A DNA stretch of 64,000 nucleotides from Atherix ibis (lineage: Eukaryota; Arthropoda; Insecta; Diptera; Athericidae). Below, piece after piece: positions 12,981 through 27,689 of the stretch. The notes beneath the pieces are model-generated. The model had not been told where the DNA came from, did not search any database, and was given only the letters and a program-made list of their open reading frames with translations. How positions within the stretch are numbered: the first letter of the stretch is position 1; the number at the start of each line of letters is the position of its first letter. Location of the stretch: NCBI GenBank assembly GCA_958298945.1, contig OY282608.1, positions 79,160,806-79,224,805 of the forward strand, read 5' to 3'. A program made the position numbers and the translations under genes.

Positions 12981-14865
12981 AACAAACGAACATGCCAGCA
13001 AGCCAACAAACAAACAAACTAACAAACCAACAAACCCACAAACCAACAAACCAACAAACCAACAAACCAACAAACCAACAAACCAACAAACCAAAAAACC
13101 AACAAACCAACAACAAACAAGCCAACAAACCAACAAACCAACAAACCAACAAACCAACAAACCAACATGCCAAAAAGCCAACAAACCAACAAACCAACAA
13201 ACCAACAAACCAACAAACCAACAAACCAACAAACCACCAAACCAACAAACCAACAAACCAACAAAACAACAAACCAACAAACCGACAAACCAACAAACCA
13301 ACAAACCAACAAACCAACAAGCCAACAAGCCAACAAACCAACAAACCAACAAACCAACAAACCAACAAACCAACAAACCAACAAACCAACAAACCAACAA
13401 ACCAACAAACCAACAAACCAATAAGCCAACAAACTAACAAACCAACAAACCAACAAACAAATAAGCCAACAAACCAACAAACCAACACACCAACAAACCA
13501 ACAAACCATCAAGCCAACAAGCCAACAAACCAACAAAACAACAAGCCAACAAACCAACAAACCAACAAACCAACAAACAAATAAACCAACAAACCAACAA
13601 ACCAACAAATCAACAAGCCAACAGACCAACAAACCAACAAGCCAACAAGCCAACAAACCAAAAAATCCAACAAACGAACAAACCAACAAACCAACAAACC
13701 AACAAACAAGCAAACCAACAAACCAACAAACCAACAAACCAACAAACCAACAAACCAACAAACCAACAAACCAACAAAGCAACATACCAACAAGCCAAAA
13801 AACAAACAAACAAACAAACCAACAAACCAACAAACCAACAAACCAACAAACCAACAAACCAACAAACCAACAAACCAACAAACCAACAAACCAACAAACC
13901 AACAAACCAACAAACCAACAAACCAACAAACCAACATGCCAACAAGCCAACAAACAAACAAACCAACAAACCAACAAACCAACAAACCAACAAACCAACA
14001 AACCAACAAACCAACAAACCAACAAACCAACAAACCAACAAACCAACAAACCAACAAACCAACAAACCAACAAACCAAAAAACCAACAAACCAACAAACC
14101 AACAAGCCAACAAACCAACAAACCAACAAACCAACAAACCAACAAACCAACATGCCAACAAGCCAACAAACAAACAAACCAACAAACCAACAAACCAACA
14201 AACCAACAAACCAACAAGCCAACAAACCAAAAAACCAACAAACCAACAAACCAACAAACCAACAAACCATCAAGCCAACAAGCCAACAAACCAACAAACC
14301 AACAAACCATCAAGCCAACAAACCAACAAACCAACAAACCAACAAACCAACCAACCAACAAACCAACAAACCAACAAACCAACAAACCAACAAGCCAACA
14401 AACTAACAAACCAACAAGCCAACAAACCAACAAACCAACAAACCAACAAACCAACAAACCAACATACCAACAAGCCAAAAAACAAACAAACAAACAAACC
14501 AACAAACCAACAAACCAACACACCAACAAACCAACAAACCAACAAACCAACAAACCAACAAACCAACAAACCAACAAACCAACTTGCCAACAAGCCAACA
14601 AACAAACAAACCAACAAACCAACAAACCAACAAACCAACAAACCAACAAACCAACAAACCAACAAACCAACAAACCAACAAACCAACAAACCAACAAACC
14701 AACAAACCAACAAACCAACAAACCAACAAACCAAAAAACCAACAAACCAACAAACCAACAAGCCAACAAACCAACAAACCAACAAACCAACAAACCAACA
14801 AACCAACAAACCAACAAACCAACAAACCAACAAACAAACAAGCCAACAAACTAACAAACCAACAA
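12981..14865. repeat. Array segment with long pure runs and mixed variant modules
   Basis: No gene. This segment holds the ATGCCAGCAAG marker at 12992, a register break in CCAACAACAAACAAGCC near 13,110, the extra-T marker near 13,667, pure runs of about 15 units near 13,816-13,936 and 13,960-14,078, the paired CATCAAGCC marker at 14,268 and 14,308, and the CTTGCC marker near 14,583. Its module order is matched at 20.65-22.5 kb. Both strands stay open for 620 codons here (12,979-14,854); these are repeat artefacts. Confidence 0.75.
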
Positions 14866-16817
14866 GTTAACAAACCAACAAACCAACAAACCAACTAACC
14901 AACAAACAAATAAACCAACATACCAACAAACCAACAAACCAACAAACCAACAAGGCAACAAGCCAACAAACCAACAAACCAACAAACCAACAAGCCAACA
15001 AACCAACAAACCAACAAAACAACAAACCAACAAACAAATAAACCAACAAACCAACAAACCAACGAACCAACCAACCAACAAGCCAACAGACCAATAAACC
15101 AACAAGCCAACAAGCCAACAAACCAAAAAACCAACAAACGAACAAACCAACAAACCAACAAACCAACAAACCAACAAACCAAAAAACCAACAAACCAACA
15201 AACCAACAAGCCAACAAACTAACAAACCAACATGCCAACAAACAAACAAACTAACAAACCAACAAACCAACAAACCAACAAACCAACAAACCAACAAACC
15301 AACAAACCAACAAACCAACAAACCAAAAAACCAACAAACCAACAAACAAACAAGCCAACAAACCAACAAACCAACAAACCAACAAACCAACAAACCAACA
15401 TGCCAAAAAGCCAACAAACCAACAAACCAACAAACCAACAAACCAACAAACCAACAAACCAACAAACCAACAAACCAACAAACCAACAAACCAACAAACC
15501 AACATGCCAACAAGCCAACAAACAAACAAACCAACAAACCAACAAGCCAACAAACTAACAAACCAACAATTTAACAAACCAACAAACCAACAAACCAACA
15601 AACAAATAATCCAACAAACCAACAAACCAACAAACCAACAAACCAACAAACCAACAAACCAACAAGGCAACAAACCAACAAACCAACAACCCAACAAGCC
15701 AAAAAACCAACAAACAAACAAACCAACAAACCAACAAACCAACGAACCAACAAACCAACAAACCAACAAACCAACAAACCAACAAACCAACAAACCAACA
15801 AACCAACAAACGAACAAACCAAAAAACCAACAAACCAACCAACCAACAAGCCAACAAACCAACAAACCAGCAAACAAGCAAACCAGCAAACCAACAAACC
15901 AACAAACCAACAAACCAACAAACCAACAAACCAACAAACCAACAAACCAACAAACCCACAAACCAACAAACCAACAAACCAACATACCAACAAGCCAAAA
16001 AACAAACAAACAAACAAATCAACAAACCAACAAACGAACACACCAACAAACCAACAAACCAACAAATCAACAAACCAACAAACCAACAAACCAACAAACC
16101 AACAAACCAACAAACCAACATGCCAACAAGCCAACAAACAAACAAACCAACAAACCAACAAACCAACAAACCAACAAACCAACAAGCCAACAAACCAAAA
16201 AACCAACAAACCAACAAACCAACAAACCAACAAACCATCAAGCCAACAAGCCAACAAACCAACAAACCAACAAACCATCAAGCCAACAAACCAACAAACC
16301 AACAAACCAACAAACCAACAAACCAACCAACCAACAAACCAACAAACCAACAAACCAACAAACCAACAAGCCAACAAACTAACAAACCAACAAGCCAACA
16401 AACCAACAAACCAACAAACCAACAAACCAACATACCAAAAAGCCAAAAAACAAACAAACAAACAAACCAACAAACCAACAAACCAACACACCAACAAACC
16501 AACAAACCAACAAACCAACAAACCAACAAACCAACAAACCAACAAACCAACAAACCAACTTGCCAACAAGCCAACAAACAAACAAACCAACAAACCAACA
16601 AACCAACAAACCAACAAACCAACAAACCAACAAACCAACAAACCAACAAACCAACAAACCAACAAACCAACAAACCAACAAACCAACAAACCAACAAACC
16701 AAAAAACCAACAAACCAACAAACCAACAAGCCAACAAACCAACAAACCAACAAACCAACAAACCAACAAACCAACAAACCAACAAACAAACAAGCCAACG
16801 AACTAACAAACCAACAA
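14866..16817. repeat. Array segment opening with a GTTAAC marker and the cgaacc module
   Basis: No gene. GTTAAC at 14866 is followed by the AACTAACC, CATACC and GGCAAC variants and then the cgaacc module at 15063. The same series opens the segments at 16,818, 17,458, 20,288 (with GGTAAC), 27,700 and 28,804. Further on are CAACAATTTAAC near 15,570, the paired CATCAAGCC marker near 16,236 and 16,276, and the CTTGCC marker near 16,560. Confidence 0.7.
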
Positions 16818-17831
16818 GTTAACAAACCAACAAACCAACAAACCAACTAACCAACAAACAAATAAACCAACATACCAACAAACCAACAAGCCAACAAACC
16901 AACAAACCAACAAGGCAACAAGCCAACAAACCAACAAACCAACAAACCAACAAGCCAACAAACCAACAAACCAACAAAACAACAATTCAACAAACAAATA
17001 AACCAACAAACCAACATACCAACGAACCAACCAACCAACAAGCCAACAGACCAATAAACCAACAAGCCAACAAGCCAACAAACCAACAAACCAACAAGCC
17101 AACAAACTAACAAACCAACAAGCCAACAAACCAACAAACCAACAAACCAACAAACCAACATACCAAAAAGCCAAAAAACAAACAAACAAACAAACCAACA
17201 AACCAACAAACCAACACACCAACAAACCAACAAACCAACAAACCAACAAACCAACAAACCAACAAACCAACAAACCAACAAACCAACTTGCCAACAAACC
17301 AACAAACCAATAAACCAACAAACCAACAAACCAACAAACCAAAAAACCAACAAACCAACAAACCAACAAGCCAACAAACCAACAAACCAACAAACCAACA
17401 AACCAACAAACCAACAAACTAACAAACAAACAAGCCAACAAACTAACAAACCAACAAGTTAACAAACCAACAAACCAACAAACCAACTAACCAACAAACA
17501 AATAAACCAACATACCAACAAACCAACAAACCAACAAACCAACAAACCAACAAGGCAACAAGCCAACAAACCAACAAACCAACAAACCAACAAGCCAACA
17601 AACCAACAAACCAACAAAACAACAAACCAACAAACAAATAAACCAACAAACCAACAAACCAACGAACCAACCAACCAACAAGCCAACAGACCAATAAACC
17701 AACAAGCCAACAAGCCAACAAACCAAAAAAACAACAAACGAACAAACCAACAAACCAACAAACCAACAAACCAACAAACCAAAAAACCAACAAACCAACA
17801 AACCAACAAGCCAACAAACTAACAAACCAAC
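16818..17831. repeat. Two copies of a short block, offset 640-728 bp
   Basis: GTTAAC at 16818 and 17458 (offset 640) starts two closely similar series. The CATACCAAAAAGCC marker at 16,431 and 17,159 lies at offset 728, so 88 bases (11 units) have been lost in between. The first cgaacc module (17023) is cut short after about 75 bases; the second (17663) is complete apart from a change to AAAAAAAACAAC. No gene. Confidence 0.65.
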
Positions 17832-20287
17832 ATGCCAGCAAGCCAACAAACAAACAAACTAACAAACCAACAAACCAACAAACCAACAAACCAACAAACC
17901 AACAAACCAACAAACCAACAAACCAACAAACCAAAAAACCAACAAACCAACAAACCAACAAACAAACAAGCCAACAAACCAACAAACCAACAAACCAACA
18001 AACCAACAAACCAACATGCCAAAAAGCCAACAAACCAACAAACCAACAAACCAACAAACCAACAAACCAACAAACCAACAAACCACCAAACCAACAAACC
18101 AACAAACCAACAAACCAACAAACCAACAAGCCAACAAACCAACAAACCAACAAACCAACAAACCAACAAACCAACATGCCAAAAAGCCAACAAACCAACA
18201 AACCAACAAACCAACAAACCAACAAACCAACAAACCAACAAACCAACAAACCAACAAACCAACAAACCAACAAACCAACAAACCAACAAACCAACAAACC
18301 AACAAACCAACAAACCAACAAACCAAAAAACCAACAAACCAACAAACCAACAAGCCAACAAACCAACAAACCAACAAACCAACAAACCAACAAACCAACA
18401 AACCAACCAACCAACAAACCAACAAACCAACAAACCAACAAGCCAACAAACTAACAAACCAACAAGTTAACAAACCAACAAACCAACAAACCAACAAACA
18501 AATAAACCAACAAACCAACAAACCAACAAACCAACAAACCAACAAACCAACAAACCAACAAACCAACAAGGCAACAAACCAACAAACCAACAACCAACAA
18601 GCCAAAAAACCAACAAACAAACAAACCAACAAACCAACAAACCAACAAACCAACAAACCAACAAACCAACAAACCAACAAACCAACAAACCAACAAACCA
18701 ACAAACCAACAAACCAACAAACGAACAAACCAAAAAACCAAAAAACCAACAAACCAACAAACCAACAAGCCAACAAACTAACAAACCAACATGCCAGCAA
18801 GCCAACAAACAAACAAACTTACAAACCAACAAACCAACAAACCAACAAACCAACAAACCAACAAACCAACAAACCAACAAACCAACAAACCAAAAAACCA
18901 AAAAACCAATAAACCAACAAACCAACAAACAAACAAGCCAACAAACCAACAAACCAACAAACCAACAAACCAACAAACCAACATGCCAAAAAGCCAACAA
19001 ACCAACAAACCAACAAACCAACAAACCAACAAACCAACAAACCAACAAACCACCAAACCAACAAACCAACAAACCAACAAACCAACAAACCAACAAACCA
19101 ACAAACCAACAAACCAACAAACCAACAAACCAACAAACCAACATGCCAACAAGCCAACAAACAAACAAACCAACAAACCAACAAACCAACAAACCAACAA
19201 ACCAACAAGCCAACAAACTAACAAACCAACAAGTTAACAAACCAACAAACCAACAAACCAACAAACAAATAAACCAACAAACCAACAAACCAACAAACCA
19301 ACAAACCAACAAACCAACAAACCAACAAACCAACAAGGCAACAAACCAACAAACCAACAACCAACAAGCCAAAAAACCAACAAACAAACAAACCAACAAA
19401 CCAACAAACCAACAAACCAACAAACCAACAAACCAACAAACCAACAAACCAACAAACCAACAAACCAACAAACGAACAAACCAAAAAACCAACAAACCAA
19501 CCAACCAACAAGCCAACAAACCAACAAACCAACAAACAAGCAAACCAGCAAACCAACAAACCAACAAACCAACAAACCAACAAACCAACAAACCAACAAA
19601 CCAACAAACCAACAAACCAACAAACCAACATACCAACAAGCCAAAAAACAAACAAACAAACAAATCAACAAACCAACAAACCAACACACCAACAAACCAA
19701 CAAACCAACAAATCAACAAACCAACAAACCAACAAACCAACAAACCAACAAACCAACATGCCAACTAGCCAACAAACAAACAAACCAACAAACCAACAAA
19801 CCAACAAACCAACAAACCAACAAGCCAACAAACCAAAAAACCAACAAACCAACAAACCAACAAACCAACAAACCATCAAGCCAACAAGCCAACAAACCAA
19901 CAAACCAACAAACCAACAAGCCAACAAACCAACACACCAACAAACCCACAAACCAACAAACCAACAAACCAACAAACCAACAAACCAACAAACCAACTTG
20001 CCAACAAGCCAACAAACAAACAAACCAAAAAACCAACAAACCAACAAACCAACAAACCAACAAACCAACAAACCAACAAACCAACAAACCAACAAACCAA
20101 CAAACCAACAAACCAACAAACCAACAAACCAACAAACCAAAAAACCAACAAACCAACAAACCAACAAGCCAACAAACCAACAAACCAACAAACCAACAAA
20201 CCAACAAACCAACAAACCAACAAACCAACAAACCAACAAACCAACAAACCAACAAACAAACAAGCCAACAAACTAACAAACCAACAA
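17832..20287. repeat. Duplicated block with ATGCCAGCAAG at 17832 and 18791
   Basis: No gene. The ATGCCAGCAAG marker recurs at an offset of 959, while GTTAAC recurs at 18466 and 19233 (offset 767), so the two copies differ by a 192-base (24-unit) deletion. Both carry the same register break, CAACCAACAAGCC, near 18,590 and 19,358. The shared break supports common descent rather than independent mutation. The CTTGCC marker is at about 19,997. Confidence 0.65.
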
Positions 20288-22469
20288 GGTAACAAACCAA
20301 CAAACCAACAAACCAACTAACCAACAAACAAATAAACCAACATACCAACAAACCAACAAACCAACAAACCAACAAGGCAACAAGCCAACAAACCAACAAA
20401 CCAACAAACCAACAAGCCAACAAACCAACAAACCAACAAAACAACAAACCAACAAACAAATAAACCAACAAACCAACAAACCAACCAACCAACAAGCCAA
20501 CAGACCAATAAACCAACAAGCCAACAAGCCAACAAACCAAAAAACCAACAAACGAACAAACCAACAAACCAACAAACCAACAAACCAACAAACCAACAAA
20601 CCAAAAAACCAACAAACCAACAAACCAACAAGCCAACAAACTAACAAACCAACATGCCAGCAAGCCAAAAAACAAACAAACTAACAAACCAACAAACCAA
20701 CAAACCAACAAACCAACAAACCAACAAACCAACAAACCAACAAACCAACAAACCAAAAAACCAACAAACCAACAAACAAACAAGCCAACAAACCAACAAA
20801 CCAACAAACCAACAAACCAACAAACCAACAAACCAACATGCCAAAAAGCCAACAAACCAAAAAACCAACAAACCAACAAACCAACAAACCAACAAACCAA
20901 CAAACCACCAAACCAACAAACCAACAAACCAACAAACCAACAAACCAACAAACCAACAAACCAACAAACCAACAAACCAACAAACCAACATGCCAACAAG
21001 CCAACAAACAAACAAACCAACAAACCAACAAGCCAACAAACTAACAAACCAACAAGTTAACAAACCAACAAACCAACAAACAAATAAACCAACAAACCAA
21101 CAAACCAACAAACCAACAAACCAACAAATCAACAAACCAACAAGGCAACAAACCAACAACCCAACAAGCCAAAAAACCAACAAACAAACAAACCAACAAA
21201 CCAACAAACCAACAAACCAACAAACCAACAAACCAACAAACCAACAAACCAACAAACCAACAAACCAACAAACCAACAAACCAACAAACGAACAAACCAA
21301 AAAACCAACAAACCAACCAACCAACAAGCCAACAAACCAACAAACCAGCAAACAAGCAAACCAGCAAACCAACAAACCAACAAACCAACAAACCAACAAA
21401 CCAACAAACCAACAAACCAACAAACCAACAAACCAACAAACCAACAAACCAACAAACCAACATACCAACACGCCAAAAAACAAACAAACAAACAAATCAA
21501 CAAACCAACAAACGAACACACCAACAAACCAACAAACCAACAAATCAACAAACCAACAAACCAACAAACCAACAAACCAACATACCAACAAGCCAAAAAA
21601 CCAACAAACCAACAAACCAACAGACCAACAAACCATCAAGCCAACAAGCCAACAAACCAACAAACCAACAAACCATCAAGCCAACAAACCAACAAACCAA
21701 CAAACCAACAAACCAACAAACCAACCAACCAACAAACCAACAAACCAACAAACCAACAAACCAACAAGCCAACAAACTAACAAACCAACAAGCCAACAAA
21801 CCAACAAACCAACAAACCAACAAACCAACAAACCAACATACCAACAAGCCAAAAAACAAACAAACAAACAAACCAACAAACCAACAAACCAACACACCAA
21901 CAAACCAACAAACCAAGAAACCAACAAACCAACAAACCAACAAACCAACAAACCAACTTGCCAACAAGCCAACAAACAAACAAACCAACAAACCAACAAA
22001 CCAACAAACCAACAAACCAACAAACCAACAAACCAACAAACCAACAAACCAACAAGCCAACAAACCAACAAACCAACAAACCAACAAACCAACAAACCAA
22101 CATACCAACAAGCCAAAAAACAAACAAACAAACAAACCAACAAACCAACAAACCAACACACCAACAAACCAACAAACCAACAAACCAACAAACCAACAAA
22201 TCAACAAACCAACAAACCAACTTGCCAACAAGCCAACAAACAAACAAACCAACAAACCAACAAACCAACAAACCAACAAACCAACAAACCAACAAACCAA
22301 CAAACCAACAAACCAACAAACCAACAAACCAACAAACCAACAAACCAACAAACCAAGAAACCAAAAACCAACAAACCAACAAACCAACAAGCCAACAAAC
22401 CAACAAACCAACAAACCAACAAACCAACAAACCAACAAACCAACAAACCAACAAACCAACAAACCAACA
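20288..22469. repeat. Array segment repeating the module order of 12.98-14.86 kb
   Basis: No gene. It begins with GGTAAC where related segments have GTTAAC. The cgaacc module near 20,483 lacks its leading CGAACC. ATGCCAGCAAG lies at 20654. Paired CATCAAGCC markers lie near 21,636 and 21,676, CTTGCC markers near 21,958 and 22,222, and a register break at CCAAAAACCAAC near 22,365. A + strand frame stays open for 617 codons at 20,654-22,507 and is an artefact. Confidence 0.7.
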
Positions 22470-25189
22470 AACAAACAAGCCAACAAACTAATAAACCAAC
22501 AAGTTAACAAACCAACAAACCAACAAACCAACAAACCAACAAACCAACAAACAAATAAACCAACAAACCAACAAACCAACAAACCAACAAGGCAACAAAC
22601 CAACAAACTAACAACCCAACAAGCCAAAAAACCAACAAACAAACAAACCAACAAACCAACAAACCAACAAACCAACAAACCAACAAACCAACAAACCAAC
22701 AAACCAACAAACCAACAAGCCAACAAACCCACAAACCAACATGCCAACAAGCCAACAAACAAACAAATAAACAAACAAACCAACAAACCAACAAACCAAC
22801 AAACCAACAAACCAACAAACCAACAAGCCAACAAACCAAAAAACCAACAAACGAACAAACCAACAAACCAACAAACCAACTAACCAACAAACAAACCAAC
22901 AAACCAACAAACCAACAAACCAACAAACCAACAAACCAACAAACAAACAAACCAACAAACAAACAAACCAACAAACCAACAAACCAACAAACCAACAAAC
23001 CAAAAAACCAACAAACCAACCAACCAACAACCCAACAAACCAACAAACCAACAAACAAACAAACAAACAAACCAACAAACCAACGAACCAACAAGCCAAC
23101 AAATTAACAAACCAACAAGTTAATAAACCAACAAACCAATAAACCAACAAACCAACAAACAAATAAGCCAACAAACCAACAAACCAACAAACCAACTAAC
23201 CAACAAACCAACAAACCAACAAACCAACATGCCAACAAGTCAACAAGCCAACAAACCAACAATCCAACAAACCAACAAACCAACAATTAAATAAACCAAC
23301 AAACCAACAAACCAACAAACCAACAAACCAACAAACCAACAAACCAACAAACCAACAAGCCAACAGACCAACAAACCAAAAAGCCAACAAGCCAACAAAC
23401 CAAAAAACCAACAAACCAACAAACGAACAAACAAAGAAACCAACAAACCAACAAACAAACAAACCAACAAACCAACAAACCAACAAACCAACAAACCAAC
23501 AAACCAACAAACCAACAAACCAACAAACCAACAAACCAACAAACCAACAAACCAACAAGCCAACAAACCAACAAACCAACATGCCAACAAGCCAAATAAC
23601 AAACAAACCAACAATTCAACAAGCCAACAAACCAAAAAACCAACAAACTAACAAACCAACAAACCAACAAACCAACAAACCAACAAACAAACAAACCAAC
23701 AAACCAACAAACCAACAAACCAACAAACCAACAAACCAACAAACCAACAAACCAACAAACCAACAAACCATCAAGCCAACAAGCCAACAAACCAACAAAC
23801 CAACAAACCAACAAGCCAACAAACAAATAAACCAACAAACCAACAAACCAACAAACCAACAAACCAACAAGCCAACAAACCAAAAAACCAACAAACCAAC
23901 CAACCAACAAGCCAACAAACCAACAAACCAACAAACCAACAAACCAACAAACCAACAAACCAACAAACCAACAAACCAACAAACGAACAAACCAAAAAAC
24001 CAACAAACCAACCAACCAACAAGCCAACAAACCAACAAACCAACAAACAAGCAAACCAGCAAACCAACAAACCAACAAACCAACAAACCAACAAACCAAC
24101 AAACCAACAAACAAGCAAACCAGCAAACCAACAAACCAACAAACCAACAAACCAACAAACCAACAAACCAACAAACCAACAAACCAACAAACGAACAAAC
24201 CAAAAAACCAACAAACCAACCAACCAACAAGCCAACAAACCAACAAACCAACAAACAAGCAAACCAGCAAACCAACAAACCAACAAACCAACAAACCAAC
24301 AAACCAACAAACCAACAAACCAACAAACCAACAAACCAACATACCAACAAGCCAAAAAACAAACAAACAAACAAATCAACAAAAAAACAAACCAACACAC
24401 CAACAAACCAACAAACCAACAAATCAACAAACCAACAAACCAACAAACCAACAAACCAACAAACCAACATGCCAACAAGCCAACAAACAAACAAACCAAC
24501 AAACCAACAAACCAACAAACCAACAAACCAACAAGCCAACAAACCAAAAAACCAACAAACCAACAAACCAACAAACCAACAAACCATCAAGCCAACAAGC
24601 CAACAAACCAACAAACCAACAAACCAACAAGCCAACAAACCAACACACCAACAAACCCACAAACCAACAAACCAACAAACCAACAAACCAACAAACCAAC
24701 AAACCAACTTGCCAACAAGCCAACAAACAAACAAACCAACAAACCAACAAACCAACAAACCAACAAACCAACAAACCAACAAACCAACAAACCAACAAAC
24801 CAACAAACCAACAAACCAACAAACCAACAAACCAACAAACCAACAAACCAACAAACCAAAAAACCAACAAACCAACAAACCAACAAGCCAACAAACCAAC
24901 AAACCAACAAACCAACAAACCAACAAACCAACAAACCAACAAACCAACAAACCAACAAACAAACAAGCCAACAAACTAACAAACCAACAAGTTAACAAAC
25001 CAACAAACCAACAAACCAACTAACCAACAAACAAATAAACCAACATACCAACAAACCAACAAACCAACAAACCAACAAGGCAAAAAGCCAACAAACCAAC
25101 AAACCAACAAACCAACAAGCCAACAAACCAACAAACCAACAAAACAACAAACCAACAAACAAATAAACCAACAAACCAACAAACCAACA
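22470..25189. repeat. Higher-order block of about 2.7 kb, first copy
   Basis: The block is matched by the following one. Landmarks are GTTAAC at 22503 and 25231 (offset 2,728), CAATTAAATAAACC at 23281 and 25961 (offset 2,680), ATGCC at 23581 and 26261 (2,680), and GTTAAC at 24991 and 27700 (2,709). The shifting offset records whole-unit gains and losses plus one odd-length change. The ATGCC marker here is followed by CAAATAACAAAC where the other two copies have CAAAAAACAAAC. No gene. Confidence 0.75.
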
Positions 25190-27689
25190 AACCAACAAAC
25201 AAACAAGCCAACAAACTAACAAACCAACAAGTTAACAAACCAACAAACCAACAAACCAACAAACCAACAAACAAATAAACCAACAAACCAACAAACCAAC
25301 AAACCAACAAGGCAACAAACCAACAAACTAACAACCCAACAAGCCAAAAAACCAACAAACAAACATACCAACAAACCAACAAACCAACAAACCAACAAAC
25401 CAACAAACCAACAAACCAACAAACCAACAAACCAACAAGCCAACAAACCCACAAACCAACATGCCAACAAGCCAACAAACAAACAAATAAACAAACAAAC
25501 CAACAAACCAACAAACCAACAAACCAACAAACCAACAAACCAACAAGCCAACAAACCAAAAAACCAACAAACGAACAAACCAACAAACCAACAAACCAAC
25601 TAACCAACAAACAAACCAACAAACCAACAAACCAACAAACCAACAAACCAACAAACCAACAAACCAACAAACCAACAAACAAACAAACCAACAAACCAAC
25701 AAACCAACAAACCAACAAACCAAAAAACCAACAAACCAACCAACCAACAAACCAACAAACCAACGAACCAACAAGCCAACAAATTAACAAACCAACAAGT
25801 TAATAAACCAACAAACCAATAAACCAACAAACCAACAAACAAATAAGCCAACAAACCAACAAACCAACAACCCAACAAACCAACAAACCAACAAACCAAC
25901 AAACCAACATGCCAACAAGTCAACAAGCCATCAAACCAACAAGCCAACAAACCAACAAACCAACAATTAAATAAACCAACAAACCAACAAACCAACAAAC
26001 CAACAAACCAACAAACCAACAAACCAACAAACCAACAAGCCAACAGACCAACAAACCAAAAAGCCAACAAGCCAACAACCCAAAAAACCAACAAACCAAC
26101 AAACGAACAAACAAAGAAACCAACAAACCAACAAACAAACAAACCAACAAACCAACAAACCAACAAACCAACAAACCAACAAACCAACAAACCAACAAAC
26201 CAACAAACCAACAAACCAACAAACCAACAAACCAACAAGCCAACAAACCAACAAACCAACATGCCAACAAGCCAAAAAACAAACAAACCAACAATTCAAC
26301 AAGCCAACAAACCAAAAAACCAACAAACTAACAAACCAACAAACCAACAAACCAACAAACAAACAAACCAACAAACCAACAAACCAACAAACCAACAAAC
26401 CAACAAACCAACAAACCAACAAACCAACAAACCAAAAAACCAACAAACCAACAAATCAACAAGCCAACAAACCAACAAACCAACAAACCAACAAACCAAC
26501 AAGCCAACAAGCTAACAAACTAAAAAGTTATTAAACCAACAGAACAAACCAACAAACCAACAAACCAACAAACCAACAAACAAATAAACCAACAAACCAA
26601 CAAACCAACAAACCAACAAACCAACAAGCCAACAAACCAAAAAACCAACAAACCAACCAATCAACAAGCCAACAAACCAACAAACCAACAAACCAACAAA
26701 CCAACAAACCAACAAACCAACAAACCAACAAACCAACAAACCAACAAACGAACAAACCAAAAAACCAACAAACCAACCAACCAACAAGCCAACAAACCAA
26801 CAAACCAACAAACAAGCAAACCAGCAAACCAACAAACCAACAAACCAACAAACCAACAAACCAACAAACCAACAAACCAACAAACCAACAAACGAACAAA
26901 CCAAAAAACCAACAAACTAACCAACCAACAAGCCAACAAACCAACAAACCAACAAACAAGCAAACCAGCAAACCAACAAACCAACAAACCAACAAACCAA
27001 CAAACCAACAAACCAACAAACCAACAAACCAAGAAACCAACAAACCAACATACCAACAAGCCAAAAAACAAACAAACAAACAAATCAACAAAAAAACAAA
27101 CCAACACACCAACAAACCAACAAACCAACAAATCAACAAACCCACAAACCAACAAACCAACAAACCAACAAACCAACATGCCAACAAGCCAACAAACAAA
27201 CAAACCAACAAACCAACAAACCAACAAACCAACAAACCAACAAGCCAACAAACCAAAAAACCAACAAACCAACAAACCAACAAACCAACAAACCATCAAG
27301 CCAACAAGCCAACAAACCAACAAACCAACAAACCAACAAGCCAACAAACCAACACACCAACACACCAACAAACCCACAAACCAACAAACCAACAAACCAA
27401 CAAACCAACAAACCAACAAACCAACTTGCCAACAAGCCAACAAACAAACAAACCAACAAACCAACAAACCAACAAACCAACAAACCAACAAACAAACAAA
27501 CCAACAAACCAACAAACCAACAAACCAACAAACCAACAAACCAACAAACCAACAAACCAACAAACCAACAAACCAAAAAACCAACAAACCAACAAACCAA
27601 CAAGCCAACAAACCAACAAACCAACAAACCAACAAACCAACAAACCAACAAACCAACAAACCAACAAACAAACAAGCCAACAAACTAAC
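25190..27689. repeat. Higher-order block of about 2.7 kb, second copy
   Basis: This copy follows the previous block in module order. It contains an insertion-like patch, AACTAAAAAGTTATTAAA, at 26,518-26,535, followed by CAACAGAACAAACC, which breaks the 8-base register. The first copy lacks it. The same patch occurs in the third relative of this block at about 32,507, so this copy is closer to that one in this part. No gene. Confidence 0.75.
26518..26545. other. Out-of-register patch with a short hairpin, AACTAAAAAGTT
   Basis: AACT, four A and AGTT can fold into a 4-bp stem. The patch and the following CAGAACAAACC do not fit the CMAA tetramer rhythm. Its sister at 32,507 differs by one base (TTAAAACAAC for TTAAACCAAC). 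It may be a remnant of an insertion or of a misrepaired break; the sequence alone does not say. Confidence 0.6.

Noticed and set aside
12979..14841. A 620-residue - strand protein rich in Leu, Val, Cys, Trp and Phe
   Set aside because: It is a direct translation of the satellite with period 8 codons (24 bases). It overlaps an equally long + strand frame, has no composition change at its ends and no regulatory context.
12992..14854. A 620-residue + strand Asn/Gln/Thr/Lys/Pro-rich, prion-like protein
   Set aside because: Same repeat artefact. Ends are set by chance ATG and TAA variants of the unit.
26518..26545. AACTAAAAAGTT as a transcription terminator
   Set aside because: The stem is 4 bp of A/T-rich pairs, no U-tract follows, and no transcript unit is present.
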